A DNA stretch of 64,000 bases from the NCBI GenBank assembly GCA_903813345.2, contig CAIIXF020000002.1:2520001-2584000 (forward strand), given 5' to 3'. The notes beneath the pieces were generated by a model. It searched no databases and was not told the DNA's origin. It saw nothing but the letters and a program-made list of their open reading frames with translations. Every line of letters starts with the position of its first letter. The stretch's first letter is position 1. This DNA comes from Owenia fusiformis (lineage: Eukaryota; Annelida; Polychaeta; Sabellida; Oweniidae). Of this stretch, positions 42,661-57,200 are shown in pieces. The position numbers and the translations under genes are program-made.

Positions 42661-45171
42661 TATAAACCCATCAACTGGAAAATGCCATTACAGATGAAAT
42701 AAAGGACCCACGGTCCTGTGCTCACACTGTGTAGAACCTTCAGAGAAATGTATATCCTGATTTTCAAACAAAAGTATTGGTAAATATGAGATCAATAAAA
42801 GATGAGTCCATTGTTGTTGGTTCAGATATGATTTGTTGTAGTCAAAGGAAAAACTATGAATTTGACCTAGATTTTGACCTAGGCCTTTTAGTGTCCAAAT
42901 TAAGTAGATTTTGAGGACGGCTTCTATTGTAGATTCTTATTAAGTTGGCTGCATCCAAGCTGTATCTAGTGTTGTGTTGTTACAATTGATAATTTTCTCA
43001 AGCCCCATTGACTTAACATGGGATACCAAAATAGCGATTTTTGAGATTTTAAAATGCCATATCTTCCGAACCGGAAGTCGGATCAAAATCTGGTTTGCAG
43101 ATTCGGATTTCTTGGACAATTCTACACATATTTCATAACTTATACATTGAATTCCAAGAACTTTTTATTGTGATATACTTTTCGGATGCCATATCTCAAA
43201 AACGGTAAGAGTGATCAAAAACAACTTGCCTGTAGGGATTAGCTTTTTTCCAAGGAACATGATTAAAAAAACGGAGCAAAAATATTGAAGGACGACTGAG
43301 AAAATTGAAAAAATGACAAAGTACTGGATTTGACCTAGTTCTTGACCTTCGATCTAGATTAAACCTGATTAGACCTAGATCTGGACTTGGACCTGAACTG
43401 GACCTTGACTTGGACTTGGACCTGGAAATGGACTGGACTGGTATTTTTTCAATCTTTTCTTCACTTCTCTTGACTTTCTATAAGGCTATCATCAGATCGA
43501 TTTTTCTTGAAATTTAAAAATCAGCAATTTCTCGGAAACCGGGCGAACTTGGGAAATGGCGATGTTAGGTCAAATAGACATTATGGATATGCATAAAATG
43601 AATGTGGAAATGACTCAATCCGAATAGCAGTTTTAATTTGTGCAGCCAATGTTGACAGACGGACGGACCAACGGACGGACGGACGGACCAACGGACGGAC
43701 GCCTGGTCGATCCCATAGGATCACTGTGTGAGCCAAAAACTATGGTTTTATCGCTAATAATGTTAATTTGAAAAAAGGGTCCATAACATGTAATGATGAC
43801 AATGAAAATGTTGAAATTAGGTACGCCAATGAAGTGAATTCAGAGCAAAAGACCCATCGACCCACTGGAATACCCACAAATCAAGTTTCATAGCCTTGCC
43901 CAAGTTGGTTTCTTTTACTTATCTTGATTTCTATTATGACTGCCCTGTACCCAAGAGAAAGCCACGTGCTTTACCGACCCAGTGTTTTTGTTGGTAAAAT
44001 TTGACAAATCAACGACGGCCCTACATTGCCGGACTAGGTCTTCATGCATTTCCATCGCGAATTCAGTTTTGATTTTGAATCAACATTGAATTGCATGATT
44101 TCATTTAGACGAGTATTAATGACTGCTTACATTCCAATGTACATTTAATAACATAATATATTGTAACTCTAAAGAAACACTCGATCAGATCATTGAATTT
44201 CAAGTCCTAGACGGGTAGTTTGCTTTTTTAATGCAGGTCAACCTGATAACGTTTTGATTGGTCAATCAGCCTGAAGTCACAGGTTGTGTCCATGTCCATA
44301 TTGTCAATCAATATGGTTTTGCGATACCCTTAGGTAGCCTAGGTATTATGGGAATCTCGGAACCGCTGAATAACTCAGCATAATATCAGCGATGATACAT
44401 TGGATTGTACAAGGTGGTAATAATTCAAGATCAGATAAGTAAATAAATACCGAATTGGGCAAGGCTACAAGTTTCAGAGCCATTAACATTCCTTGAAAGT
44501 GACAATGAGCAGCCAACAGATGGACCATCCGTAAATCTTGATGATTTTGTCAGCTCAGCTGAACGAGCCTCCAGATTCCTTGAAACAAATGACCATAATT
44601 CAAGAATAATATTATCCATTTACAATTTTTTGAAATCGTGGTAAGTGGAATCTTTCCAATTACCAATATAGCATTATTATTGTTTTTGGACACTGTGGAC
44701 TAAAATATTAAAAATACACACATTCAAAATGATTCAATTGAAACCTAGCCAGTCTGTTCAATGAATCCAATCAGAACGTCTACTAATCCACATGATACAT
44801 CATAATTAAATTGCTTTTTTAAAGTGGATATTTCATACCATATCCCCAAAAATATTATAGAACGCATTGTATTTGTATTTTACTTTAAACAGACATATTT
44901 GTGTATGTGAAATAATTATATTACTTGAATTTTTTATTCCCCATTACAAGGTAAACCTATGGCAAATTATACATACCTTCTCAGAGCTATGAGCGAGATG
45001 ATAAAACTGGTCGAGTGAACTCGTTTGAGTTATCTATTCTCCATAAAAATATCAGAGAATGTGTGTTTATAGCGTAGCTTTGGTTTTGTAAATCAATGAA
45101 GTATGATATACACGGATGAGTAAATATAGATTATTTAAACAAAATAGCAAAATTCTTCCATTGAAAAGTAC
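42661..45171. other. Gene-free region
   Basis: Short repeats (TTGACCTAG and GGACTTGGACCTGG runs near 42860 and 43320-43440) and the GACGGACGGACC repeat at 43655. I see no exon that I can support. Confidence 0.4.
43655..43702. repeat. Simple repeat (GACGGACGGACCAAC)n
   Basis: About three units of 15-20 bp built from GACG and GGAC words. Confidence 0.85.
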
Positions 45172-45499
45172 AGAGGCGGGTACTCACGAAACATTACATG
45201 TGCCTGACTGCATCCACATAGATCGACTAGCCACAGTGTTAAAAGGATAGTCTCAAAATATATAGGTCTGGGAAATGTTTAAGGCATACTGCGTCGCTAT
45301 AAAATGAATTGCACTACTATTTTCACAATTTTATATTTGGTGTCAAATACACATATCTTGGTATATTTGAAGTCCCAAAACGGCTTAGTTTCAGAAATAT
45401 CCCAATTTTAAATTCAAAAATGACCGTTAGCTCCGCACCCTCCGCTCATTTGCGCCGCACCCAATATTTCCCACAGGCTCTGTCTGCATAGGGTGATAA
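45172..45499. repeat. Inverted repeat arm, right
   Basis: Reverse complement of the split arm at 40465-41128. The two arms lie 4 kb apart, and the intervening DNA includes the Tc1-like element. Either they bound one large element or they are two inverted copies of a dispersed repeat. Confidence 0.8.
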
Positions 45500-47971
45500 C
45501 TGAACACAATAGATACAAGGCAGCGTACTTAGTCCGCATTAAATATTCGGGTCGTTCTTTCCCCGCGCGCAGAGTCTAATTATAAACTACCTCTCTTTTG
45601 AGGAGCGAAGTCAAACGAACGCAAAGGGTAGGTCGTTATGTTTGCCTAGGCTCACTGCCTTAATTACAATATCAGTTTTTTATGAATATACGTATGTGTA
45701 CAACTTTACATTTACGCTTGCTATGGTAACCAAGTTAATGGTGCTTTGCTTCATATCATATAAAAAGAAAACATTCCATTTCATATAAACTACCTATTCA
45801 TCCTCTTTATTTAATCAAACCAATATCTATAGTGATGCTTCTTGGTAACATTAACATCATATTTCTATATTTTAATTATAGCGGAGAATTATTTTTTATG
45901 CATGTATGCCTAATTCACTGTTTATTGAATTGATATCAATTGAATACAGATGATATAAGGAGCATATATTCAAGGATTTGAGCTCTGGACTCAATGCATC
46001 GTGGATCGACTGAATCATTCCTCTGAAAAGATGTTGTTTTCAAATCCTTGCATGGGCACGCAGCGGGAATGCAAAGTTTAGGAAACTAGTAAACAACGTC
46101 TGGGTTGAATGAATCAGCCAAAATAAAAATCAAAAGTCTAATATATTCCATCTTTATAAAACTTTATAAAAACTAGAAATTGGCAATTCCACGGAGTAGC
46201 AAATTCTAACGAACACTATGAAGGTGTATAGGCTATATCAAATACCCTTAATTTGCAGATAATAACAGACAAATATAGGAGATGTATTTAGAGTTTACAC
46301 AAATGTAAGCATTTGGGTGAACATTTTGGATTTTCAAAGGCTCAAATCATAACGTACAATACAATATTTAAGATCTAATGCAATGCAATTCGAAGATATC
46401 TCTAGATGATAGCGAATTCCCGCTTTTGGCAGCCATTTAAACATTTCTGAGGCACATATCAGAAAAACAAGACGATAATTGTGATATATTCTAAAATTCC
46501 TTCAATCTGAGTATAACTGTATAATATATTCATATTCTGAAGTGATAAGAGAACGATTGCGAAATCCCACATAAGGCGGCAATTTTGGATTTTCCGAGGC
46601 CCGAATCAGAAAAATAATACAATATTTGCAATCCACTGAAAACATGTGGAATAAGAATTTGTTGTGAATAAACTACATTCAAACAAAAATATTTATTACT
46701 TGAAAATGAAAAACTAAGCAAAAAAACTCCCGCCATTTTTAAAGCAGTGGTCATCTCGGGAAACATATTTTTATCGTAAAACTATTAACCAATCTACATC
46801 TTTGGATCAAATATGAAGGAAATCCAGAATTCGAGTTATCTTCCGAACAAACAGACGAAATGGACAGACAGACGGCATCAGTATTGTCCTATTGTCGAAC
46901 TTAGTTCGTTGGCATAATAAACACAAGCAATATTCAAAAATAACCTTATTGCAACACATCGCAGTTTTTCATAGAAAATCAGAAATGTTCAGTTATTGTA
47001 AAAAGACCCACATCATATCAATGTCAAACATTTTATAAAGGCAGGACAAAACAAGTAAATGAGCCAAAAATGACATTCAACTCACCTTTTACTGTCCTAC
47101 ATGTATAGAAGCTAGACGCACCAATGAAATTCTTATTTTTAGAGCCCATATCTATATTTTGAAATAGACTTAATACCTTTAAAAGTTACTAATTACTTCG
47201 TGCAGATAGGGAATACTAATATTATACTCGTCCCCGTGTGATAATGATACGTGTAAACTTTCATTGATCGATTGAACATAACAGGTCGTCACGCCCGGTA
47301 GTCAGACAAAATAAACCGAGAGGTACAGTTTGGTACATAGTTCAACAAATATGGAAAATTATTTTTTTAGTAGAATTTACAATTGAATTGCTGGCTGAAT
47401 GGATAGGCGCTATGGTAAAAGATGTTATGTCTTCCAGGATTTTTTGAACCGATAGGCTTCTAAAATACGAGATCCATTAAAAAAGACGCAACGTCACCAA
47501 CATGTAAGAGTCCAACTTCAAAGATCGTACACTCCCCTCCACTCACGTAGTGATAATAGGAATATATCCTACACTGTAAATGAAAACAAAACTTACTGTT
47601 TCAATTTTATATTAAAAATAATACAATATTCATTTATTTCTAAAAGTAGATGAACAACATTTAAATATAATATTCAATTGTCAACAGAATTGTGGAAAAC
47701 AAAGTTAGTCATGTTTGCCTTTAACATGTTTTACTTCTATTTGTGTGTCACCAAGGCAACAATTAGATCCAACATTAAAATAAATTCGAACATGACTGTA
47801 TTCACGCCTTCTTAACTGTAAAAAAGACAACATTTCACCCGGGGTATATTCGCGAAGAATACCCCTGGTAATACGTGTAATGTGTGACGTCATAACGGCG
47901 GGTCGTATTAATGGCGGACCATAATGAATATTCGAAACATTTTGGTGAGTTTTCATGTTCGAATCGTAATA
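45500..47971. other. Gene-free region with MITE remnants
   Basis: 45966-46135 resembles the small MITE at 9778-9945 (shared GGAATGCAAAGTTTAGGAAA and TGGACTCAATGCAT). 46840-46900 is a degenerate GACAGAC repeat like those at 43655 and 49640. A TGACGTCA palindrome lies near 47886. No gene supported. Confidence 0.4.
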
Positions 47972-48129
47972 TAGACCTCAGAGTAGGGGTAATATCGTCG
48001 GATACACCCGCAGGGCTAGGCACAAACGCTTTCGAACCCGTCACTCCCTTCAGTTGTTCGGGGTATAGAAAACGTTTGTGCCTAGCCCTGTGGGTGGTAT
48101 TCGACAATATTACCCCTGCTCTTCGGTCT
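47972..48129. repeat. Foldback, arms about 62 bp
   Basis: The left arm AGACCTCAGAGTAGGGGTAA continues to GGGCTAGGCACAAACG. The right arm mirrors it (CGTTTGTGCCTAGCCC to TTACCCCTGCTCTTCGGTCT). Another small palindrome, GGGGTATATTCGCGAAGAAT, stands at 47840. Confidence 0.8.
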
Positions 48130-49225
48130 TTATTTCTTAAATAATGCCTATCAAAGTGATGTAAGTTTATTATCTAAATTTCCCAGTTTATTTGAGGATG
48201 AACAGATTCCGTAGGGGGTGGGGAGGGGGTCATGCCCACTGCCATGTGACTACATGTACAAGTAGATCCTCTCCTCAAACATAAATATCTAAGTTTTTCC
48301 ACAACTTCTGTTGTAATGTTGAATAGATTAGGCCCTTACTAAGCCCCGGGTATTAAATAAACCCTTGATACGTACATGTTTTACATGTAAACTAGGACCT
48401 TTTATTACCTTTTTTATTGATGAGTATTTCACATTAACAACATATACTCCCTTTGTACTGGATTTATTTGTAATGAAGCCCTGGGTATCTAATTAGAAGT
48501 AGGTCCTAATCTGCATTGTCCATGGGTATTTCAGGATTGAAGTTTAGGCCAATCTGGAAGATTTCGCAAGAGGGGGGGGGCGACTTTTGCGTATGGATGG
48601 GTTGTGTCGCCAACACACCCACGCAAAGCCTAGACGGTGCTGATCAAGCTAGGGTGTCGGTCTGAAATTTAAACCCTCTCCGGAGCATTTCTGAGAGCCA
48701 TTTGCATTATTCAATACAACTCTCTAAAAAAGAAAAGGCTTATTAAAAGCCCATGGGTGAAATAATGAAGGGGCAATATTACAAGTAAATCCAGTATCCA
48801 ATAGGGAGAATTCACGATTTAACAACACAAACAGAGACCTTTAACCCGAGTGGCTTAATTAAGAATTTACAATTAAGAATTTACAATTAAGAATTCACAA
48901 TTAAGAAGTGTCAAGCATGGTCTGTAATGAGTGATGAGAATTACATTTTAAATGCATCACTGGGATGCATCAACGTGATTCAAATGATTAATGTGTGTTG
49001 AAAGATGATGTCATCATCCCTCCTATGGGTCCATACACAAGAATTCTAAAATCTTTATTACCCCTTTCTGGTTTGATACTATCCTTCTATATATAGCAAA
49101 AATACACTTCAATATCAAGAAGAAATGTAAAACAAGGCACAGGACGTGAACGAGATCACACCATCAAATAGGCAGACACTATGAACCAGAAAAACTGTTC
49201 TCCTATTATGTTTACAAATTTCAAG
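48130..49225. other. Gene-free spacer
   Basis: A short TTAAGAATTCACAA-type tandem repeat occurs at 48858-48905. Nothing else is recognised. Confidence 0.4.
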
Positions 49226-49632
49226 AACAAGAAAACAAGATGGCCGCCCAAAAGTTAATCAGCTCTAGTACTTGATATCCTCTATCATTTGTGTAAATTT
49301 GAAGGAAATCCGATGAGCGGTTTTCCTGAAATGGCGATGACAAGATTCTTCGAAAAACCTTCAAAATGGCCACCAGAAAACAAGATGGCCGCTCAAAAGT
49401 TAATCAGCTCTAGTACTTGATATCCTCTATCATTTGTGTAAATTTGAAGGAAATCCAATGAGCGGTTTTCCTGAAATGGCGATGACAAGATTTTTCGAGA
49501 AACCTTCAAAATGGCCGCCAGAAAACAAGATGGCCACCCAAATGTTAATCAGCTCTAGTACTTCATATGCTCTATCATCTCTGCGAATTTGGAGAAAATC
49601 TGATGAGCAGTTTTCCTTAAACGGCGATGACA
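49226..49632. repeat. 145-bp tandem repeat, about three units
   Basis: AAGATGGCCGCCCAAAAGTT recurs at about 49238, 49382 and 49528. Each unit contains GATATCCTCTATCATTTGTG and GAAATGGCGATGACAAGATT variants. The partial open frame through it is not coding. Confidence 0.9.
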
Positions 49633-49639
49633 AAAAGCG

Positions 49640-49700
49640 GGACGATCACGACCACGATCACGACCACCATCACGACCACGATCACGACCACGACCAGTAT
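49640..49700. repeat. Simple repeat (GATCACGACCAC)n
   Basis: About five units of a 12-bp repeat at the edge of the 145-bp array. It would read His-Asp on the plus strand, but the frame has no coding support. Confidence 0.9.
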
Positions 49701-49729
49701 GACGACTATATCCCACCGATGGTGTGATA

Positions 49730-51279
49730 AAAAAAACTTGGTTTTGAGCCCTATAACACCCCCTTTCCTCAGTCAACATTAATATTTGGACTCAATCCCT
49801 TTACTACATGAACTTACAAATATGATTTGTAAAAATCGTACAAAATCAATTTCTTATTCATAATAAATTAAATACTACAGTAGTATGCGCTCAATAATTC
49901 ACAATGTATAAATTCCATACATGATTTCAGCCACTGATTTCAATGGGATATAATGGACTGTAAGGGTTCACAGTCAATATGCTTATGAATGTGTAATTGG
50001 TGGTAAGAACATTCAATGAAATAAGGAGATAATTTAACTGTAACTGCTTCTACATGTAAGCTACAATTTGCCTCCAAAAGATTCACAAAACCTCAATGAA
50101 GGCACTTGCATTGGGTTAATTTGGAATTTTTTCTAAAAAACAAATTCAAGAAGGCCCTAAATTAAGTACAAGGCATTAACATATACAATGTTACCACCTG
50201 CTATTTGTTACAGATGCCAATCGCTGAACACCAGCCACCAGATACCGTCCACAAAATATTGGAGACTATACAATTGTATAAATGTCAACACTGATCTACA
50301 ATAATCGTACAGTACATTGTATCCCATGTGTGACAATACATGAATAAAACTTGGTAAATCATCTTTCAAATGAAAAGTAAGCAGATAGCGCTTTTAGTGA
50401 TATCATGGACTTGAAGAAATGGATAGGATTCTTCCATTGAATCAATGGTCCTGCCCTTATTTACTCAAAAGGGGAAATCTCCAGAGTGAAATCTCTGTGA
50501 TTATTTGTTCAGTCATCTCAAAAATTATGTTTTAAAGCAGAGGAAATACAATGTAATAGATGGCTATCTGTGGTTTCATTTTTGCAATGTGAGTATGTTT
50601 GTCATGAATACTGGAATATGTGAGTAAAAAATTGTCACATTTGAATGTTGCCATTTAATTTAGATGGCCATATTGTTTTTTCAAATGGATTAAAATGTAC
50701 ATGATTTTATTAAGGTATTATCGCTCATGAACAATAAATCGAGGCTCGAAAGTGGTCCCACTCAGAAAAGAGCTTGTTTCAATGAATGTGTTATTCTATT
50801 GATTTGTAACTACTTAGATGATGCTTCGATTGATTTTACAATTTTACGTTAAACATGTGTTGCAGATTTAGAGGAACTCTAGAACAAGCCACAGAGAATT
50901 AAAAAAGATTTTATCATGGTATTTTTTTCTGATCTTAGATAAACTTCAGATTTGTAATTGGATAAACAAAACTAAAATGGGCAAGACCAGTTTCATATAG
51001 ATTCCTATCTATTCCTTCATATCCATGGTGATCAAGGTTACCTTAGTAACGGTACAATAAAATGCTGTATCCTAGGTAGGTTAGGGGTCATATCATCAGT
51101 TCAATTCCAAATTCAACACATAATCAGTTAGTGGAAGGGTTATAAGAGGCAGTTTTGTTAACCAAACAGTACAAATTTCATACCTGAATGAAGCATTTTT
51201 AACAAAACATCTTAAAGCAATGGATTATGTGGAGAATTTAGTGCGGAACTTTTGAGGTGACCCCCTATACAAAAATAAT
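49730..51279. other. Gene-free DNA downstream of CCDC134
   Basis: A+T-rich. It probably includes the CCDC134 3' UTR on the minus strand, but I could not fix a polyadenylation site. Confidence 0.4.
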
Positions 51280-54200
51280 CTACAATTCATTTCTAACGCC
51301 AGTTAATCGTGGGCCTTTTCTCTTTTCTTTCTTCTTTTTCTTCTTTTTTTCTTTTTCTTCCATTTGTTGTTGCTTTTTGGCCTCTTCAATCATCTGCAAA
51401 TATATGGTAACATATTATTTGGCCCACCCTGTATATTGATAAAATTATGACTGTAATAGTGTTTGTAGTTGACTGCCTAAGAGTTTTAACCTCTTGACTA
51501 CCTGGAGTGATGAAATTTCTCGTCATCTCAGAAATGATCTTGAAATCCGTGACGAAAATCTGTCACAAAAATTTTCACTAAAATTGCTCTTATTTGAACA
51601 ATTTTCAACCAATTTACACGCAAATTGTTTTATAATGTGTAGAAACGATCTCTAATCTCAATCTCTGTCTAATTTTACTAAGACGAGCATCTAAAGTTGT
51701 ATAGGTATGTAGTAAAATCTCAAAAGATGGCAAAAATGAAAAATTCTCTGGTATCAACAGATTTTAGAGCCTGGGATTCAAGAGGTTAATAATTTCCTTA
51801 AGGCTGGAGAACCAACAAGGTACCAATGAAACCAATGTGATTAAAACCTGAGGGTATTATTTAAGAATATAAGCCCTGAACCCGGTGCAATGTGGAACCA
51901 TTCCTTAAAGGTGCTGCTTTAGAAAATCTGCACAAGATGCATGCATCTAGTGTTAATTTTAAGAAACAATGCCTGAAAGGAACGGTCATTCAACAATGCA
52001 ATGAGTCTTGGGCTTAAATTCTTTTCACACATTTCATGTATGAAGGTAAAACCTCCCGCTGTCACCCAAGAGTAACCCGGCCATGTGACTTCATAGCTTG
52101 CATTCCAATATCCATATTTTACTGATGAGTCAATCCGCCATATTAAATAGCAGCCAAAATTCCCAAATTTGCCCAATCGGCAAAAATAAATAGCGCAAAA
52201 TTAAAGAAATTTACAGTAGTTCATTTCACCATTTTTTTAACTTTTGAACAAAGGTGTTGTCTCTTGGTTTGGAAACAACACCTTCATGGTATGATTCGGC
52301 AAACTATGCACTGAGTCCAGGGCTTAAATCCTTAAACCAATGCCTTCAGGGATATGACTCACTATTACCTCATTTACTTCTGTCTTGTATGGATTTATAT
52401 AATTTGGGTCTCTTTCTACAAGCTGCAATTCTTGAGCTACCTGGAAAATAGATGTTTTTCACATTTATATGTGGATAGTTACACATAATGGCAGAATACA
52501 TAGTTTAAACTCAAAATATTGAATTCTGGAATTGAAATCTCATTTCCCTAAACAGTTTTAGTGAAAGTAAGGAGCTACCTTAAAATCAATTAAACTAATT
52601 TAATTCTAGCATTCATATTCATTGCCAGACCATTTCTCTATTGATATGGTACCTATACCTAAATTGTGATGACATCAAAGAGTCAATAAAAGATATATAA
52701 ACGAATATATAAACTATCACTACCCAGAGTGAAATCTTAAAAAATGGCAGCCTACTAGAAATGAGCATGACATTTTTAACTAATCAATATTGGCCATATT
52801 AAAACATTTTTCCATGTTCTGCTCAATATGGAAAGTACATATGAGCCTGGCCATAAGAAAACCGGTCTCATCACAAAAATTAAAATTGTGCTACAGAGCC
52901 AAAAATGTGCCCACGAAAGTGCTAAATTCAGATCCGACTTTTTTGGTCTATATATGCCAGGAAAAATTGTTAGGACATAAGCCATGGCTCATTTGAAAGG
53001 ATTCTTTGTGCTTTTTAAGATAAACAAAAAATCAGAATATTGAAAAAATCTGTGATAAGACCCCTTTTCCTGTGGCCTGGCTCATATATCGTTATAGCTA
53101 CCATATAAGGTAAGAAATAGTCTGGCAAAGAACATCCCTTTAATTTTACTTACTAAACTAAGTAAGTTGAGTTTTTGATCAGAGTCGATTGAAAATATAT
53201 CACTTTGGTTTAGATATGTGATACACCATCCAAGGCTGACTTGCCATTCTTTATGACGTTCGTAGATTTTGTGCGATATGTCGGGAAGTCTCAATAAAAT
53301 ATCACCAAAGAAGGCTGTTGCTTCAGCCACCATTGAAAATGCTGAAATGCAATTAAATGATTAGTCCGAGTGATCTAAGAGCAATGCAGTGTTAAGCCCT
53401 GTTGAAAATCTGAAAATAACAAAATTTGTTCGAAAGCAGGATAAATTACTGACACATTTTAACAAAACTGGTAAAAACAGGATTTGCTGCCCTGTTAAGA
53501 AATCCTGAATACACTAAGTAGCACCTTAAAGGTGCAACAAAAACTACAGACAAATTGTGAGCAACTTTCTGGAAAATAATCACAATTCTAAAATATTTTT
53601 GCTCAAAGCTTTCCATGTAATGCATATTTTCTGAAACATCAAATCAGTTTTGAATCTATTTTATGTTGAATCCTAGATTTCTAGGTTATTAGGCAATACT
53701 CTTGAAAATCTGATCCCAATTTTGTAGTAAACCAAAATTGGACATTTCTGCCTCTAAAATGTCTTATAATATCAGCATTATGCTGCATCAGTTAAGTACT
53801 TTCACAGGAGTGATGAAAAACAACAGGTACAATAATATTTTTGATTTCTTCTAACACAGAAAATGATATTGCAAAATTCCAAAAACAACAGGAAATCTTT
53901 AGATATGAGGAGACCATGTGTTATCTAGTGTTATTGCCATGTTTCATAATCATACATTGATGCATTGGCAATTTTCAGTAGTAAACATCGATGCTCATAG
54001 CGATGTACATCGAGAAATAGTCCAAGAAAAGTGCACTAAAATACCGAACAGAACAAATTAATAAGAGTACGCTGATACATCCGGGAACTTCTTGTAACAG
54101 TGAAATGAAAGTAAAGTGAATTTTTTTAGATGAATGGTTCATTTCGACTAGCTAAAACAGTTTTAAAGCGAAAAAATATCAGAAAACATTGGAAAATGAA

Positions 54201-57200
54201 ATAAGACATGAGAAAGGTAAGTGATTTGGGTCAAAATAAGATAAGAAAGGGTGATTTTTAGCAAATTAATTTTTTTAAGAAACATCGATGTTTTGTTTCA
54301 GACATCAATCAGGGGCGGATCTGGGAACCAACAAGGGGGGGGGGCCAAATTTCAGGTCAAAGAAAAAATGTCCGCGTTTGCGCGGAAAAAAATTTTGGGC
54401 CCCTAAAACGCAAAAGTGGGCCCAAATTTTGAAATTTTGAGGCCCATTTTCTTCAAAATTTGGCCTGAATTTAAAAAATAAGGCCTTAAAAGGCCTAGTA
54501 ATGACCAAAAAGGCCGACTTTTTGGGGCCTTAAGGCCTTTTTTGGCTCAAAAATTTTTTTGGGCCCAATTTTTTTTTCTGGGCCCACCCAAGGGGGGGGA
54601 CCCGGGCCCCCAGGCCCCCCCCCTAATCCGCCAGTGTCGATGCATCGCCAGAATAAGCTTTGGCGATGTATATCGCGATGTATCGATTCATCGCGACAAC
54701 ACTAGTGTTATCATTATCTATTTGTATGCAAAAATGATAATAAATGATGGGGAGAGGGGGGGAGTGACTTACTCCCCGTGGCAAAAAAATGACATTCATA
54801 ACTGCTTTAAATATTTAAAATGACTGTACCTTCTCTTATAGATTCATCTTTTGGAAATTCATCCGTCGGAAGAAAACCATTCTCAATCAGTAAAACTCTT
54901 TTCTTCTCTACGACCTGTAACATCCAATTAACAGAAACGTCAATTTGCACATAATGGTCCGATGTTGAGTTGTCTGGTCAGTTATTACATGTACTGTACA
55001 GTATGTCAAATTGTCAATTTTGTAATTACAAGTACTGTACTGTAGCAGGCCTGTAACCAGGATTTGCCAAGGGGGTGAAAATTCCAGGGGGTTCTCTTTT
55101 GACAAGTTTGGCCCTAAAATGTCCAAAATCACTTGAAAATGCCCAGAATGGTGAAAAACTGGGGGGGGGAGTTAAAGAGGGGCTCGTTCCCCTGGCTACA
55201 GGCCTGCTGTACTGTACATGTATAATACTATGAAAGGTGTTGAACAACGCCAAGCTATACTTATAATAAGGTGTTGATTTGATCACATGAAAAACAAGGC
55301 AATATGATCTTCAGCTGTATTCAACATGTTGTCTATAAGACTCTTCGTATTACCTAGTTTCCAGAGAAACTTGGGAGATCGGGGGGGGGGGGGTCAATAA
55401 ATCCTGATACAGTTTTAGTTCTAACATTGTTTTTGTTTTCCCATGCATACATAATATTTTCCCATGCATACATAATATTTTCCCATGCATACATAATTCT
55501 CATATGTCAGGGATGTCAGAAATTCTTGAAAATTATATTTGTCCTGATTTTGATCATGTCCAATTATTTTAACTATGTAACTATATGTGACATGAACCTA
55601 CATGCGAGACACATACAGTAGATGGAAAACAAACATTGATTTTTCTGGTTGTTACCACAGACAAAGGATTACTAATTATATTGCGAGTAGATTACAAATG
55701 GAAGCAATCATATGAAAGCAATTACATATTTAGAATTATTGATAATTTCTAAACAGTTCAGATCGACATGGTAACTGATTCACATATGAAAACTAAATAA
55801 TTTATGAGTCAGAAAATGGCTTGGTCATTCAAGCTTGACAACGTCTCCAATACTGCACAGTCTCTCTTTAAGGAGGGTACATATCGGGGACCTTTAGATA
55901 ATCTGTTATTTTTAGACCCTCTCTTTAACCATGTTTAGGGGTGGTATTATACTTTGTATGTTACCTTACCTCTAAAAACCCACTTTTCAATATTCTGATA
56001 TTCATAGCATCTTTCTGTTTCTAAAGGCTGAGAAGTGAGATGTCATGGTTTATCATGGTGACTGTTTAAGACTTTCTATCTTTCTTTGATTTCAATAACT
56101 GAATTGACTCCTCCCCCTCTTTTACATTTAATTTCACAAAAACACATTTTTAAAACAACATACTTGTATTACTGTATTACTATCTGTATTACTTTTACTT
56201 ACATCAAATATTTTTTCGAATAACATCTCAATCATTTTATATTGCTTTTCATAACTGCCCATCTGTAGTATGCTCTTCACAGCATCCAATTGTTCTTTAC
56301 GTTGCTGCATGAACAGGCGCTTATCTGAGGTTAACTGTTAAGGTCCAATAGATCTATACAATTAACATGTATATGCCAAGGATTATAGACATTAATGTGT
56401 TTATTAATGGTTTAAGAATGTGTAAATGTCAGTAGAGTAGCTCTAACATTAAACTTTGAGATGACATGTACATATGTAACAGCATTCACAGATTCACATT
56501 ATTCAATGAATTTTTTTTTCGCAAAACAGTGAAAACATGTGTTTATGGGAGAAAAACATTTGGTACCTCCAAAGAGTGTTCCACTAGGAACATCTTCCAG
56601 ATAAGGGTTCATTTCAGACTCTGAATGGTAGTGTTTCACTTATGGAGGTGTTCCACTTACAGAGGTGTTCCAATTAACAAATTTTACTGTATTGTATCAT
56701 ACATGTACATAGAATGACTTTGATGTATTTCATATGAAAAGTCGTATAAAATCAATATAGAAGCTCCCTTGGTCTATGGCTGTAAGTCTCGTAACACCTG
56801 GATTTTCACTGCTCTACCTGTATGTCTGAGAGTTTATTATAGACCAACTCTATAATCTTGAAATGTATAGTATTTGTATTTTCGATTCGGAAAAATACTT
56901 CAATTTGGTTTTTAACAGATCTTTAACTTATGCGGGTAAATTATCGTTTGTAAATGCACGTTTGCTAGAATAACATGGAAGGAAAAAGATTTGATGTAAA
57001 AATACAAAATCATGTGCATGCGCTTCCGTGCTTACTTCCAATTGACACACATGCGCATTAGCGAGATCATTCTACTGAAATCTGAATTGAGGGAGTCAAA
57101 AATTTGGAAACTGTCCCAATCGATGTACTGTCGATTGTCGAGGCTCACAACCGATTTCTAAAAGGGGCGGCGGCCCCATTAATACCCTGTCCTACTCCAT

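Noticed and set aside
47880-47896. TGACGTCA as a CREB-type promoter site
   Set aside because: No gene start is visible nearby, and the site is within palindromic repeat DNA; one 8-bp match is expected by chance.
49434-49727. His/Asp-rich ORF, possible metal-binding protein
   Set aside because: It is a translation of a microsatellite and part of a 145-bp repeat; no supporting exon structure.
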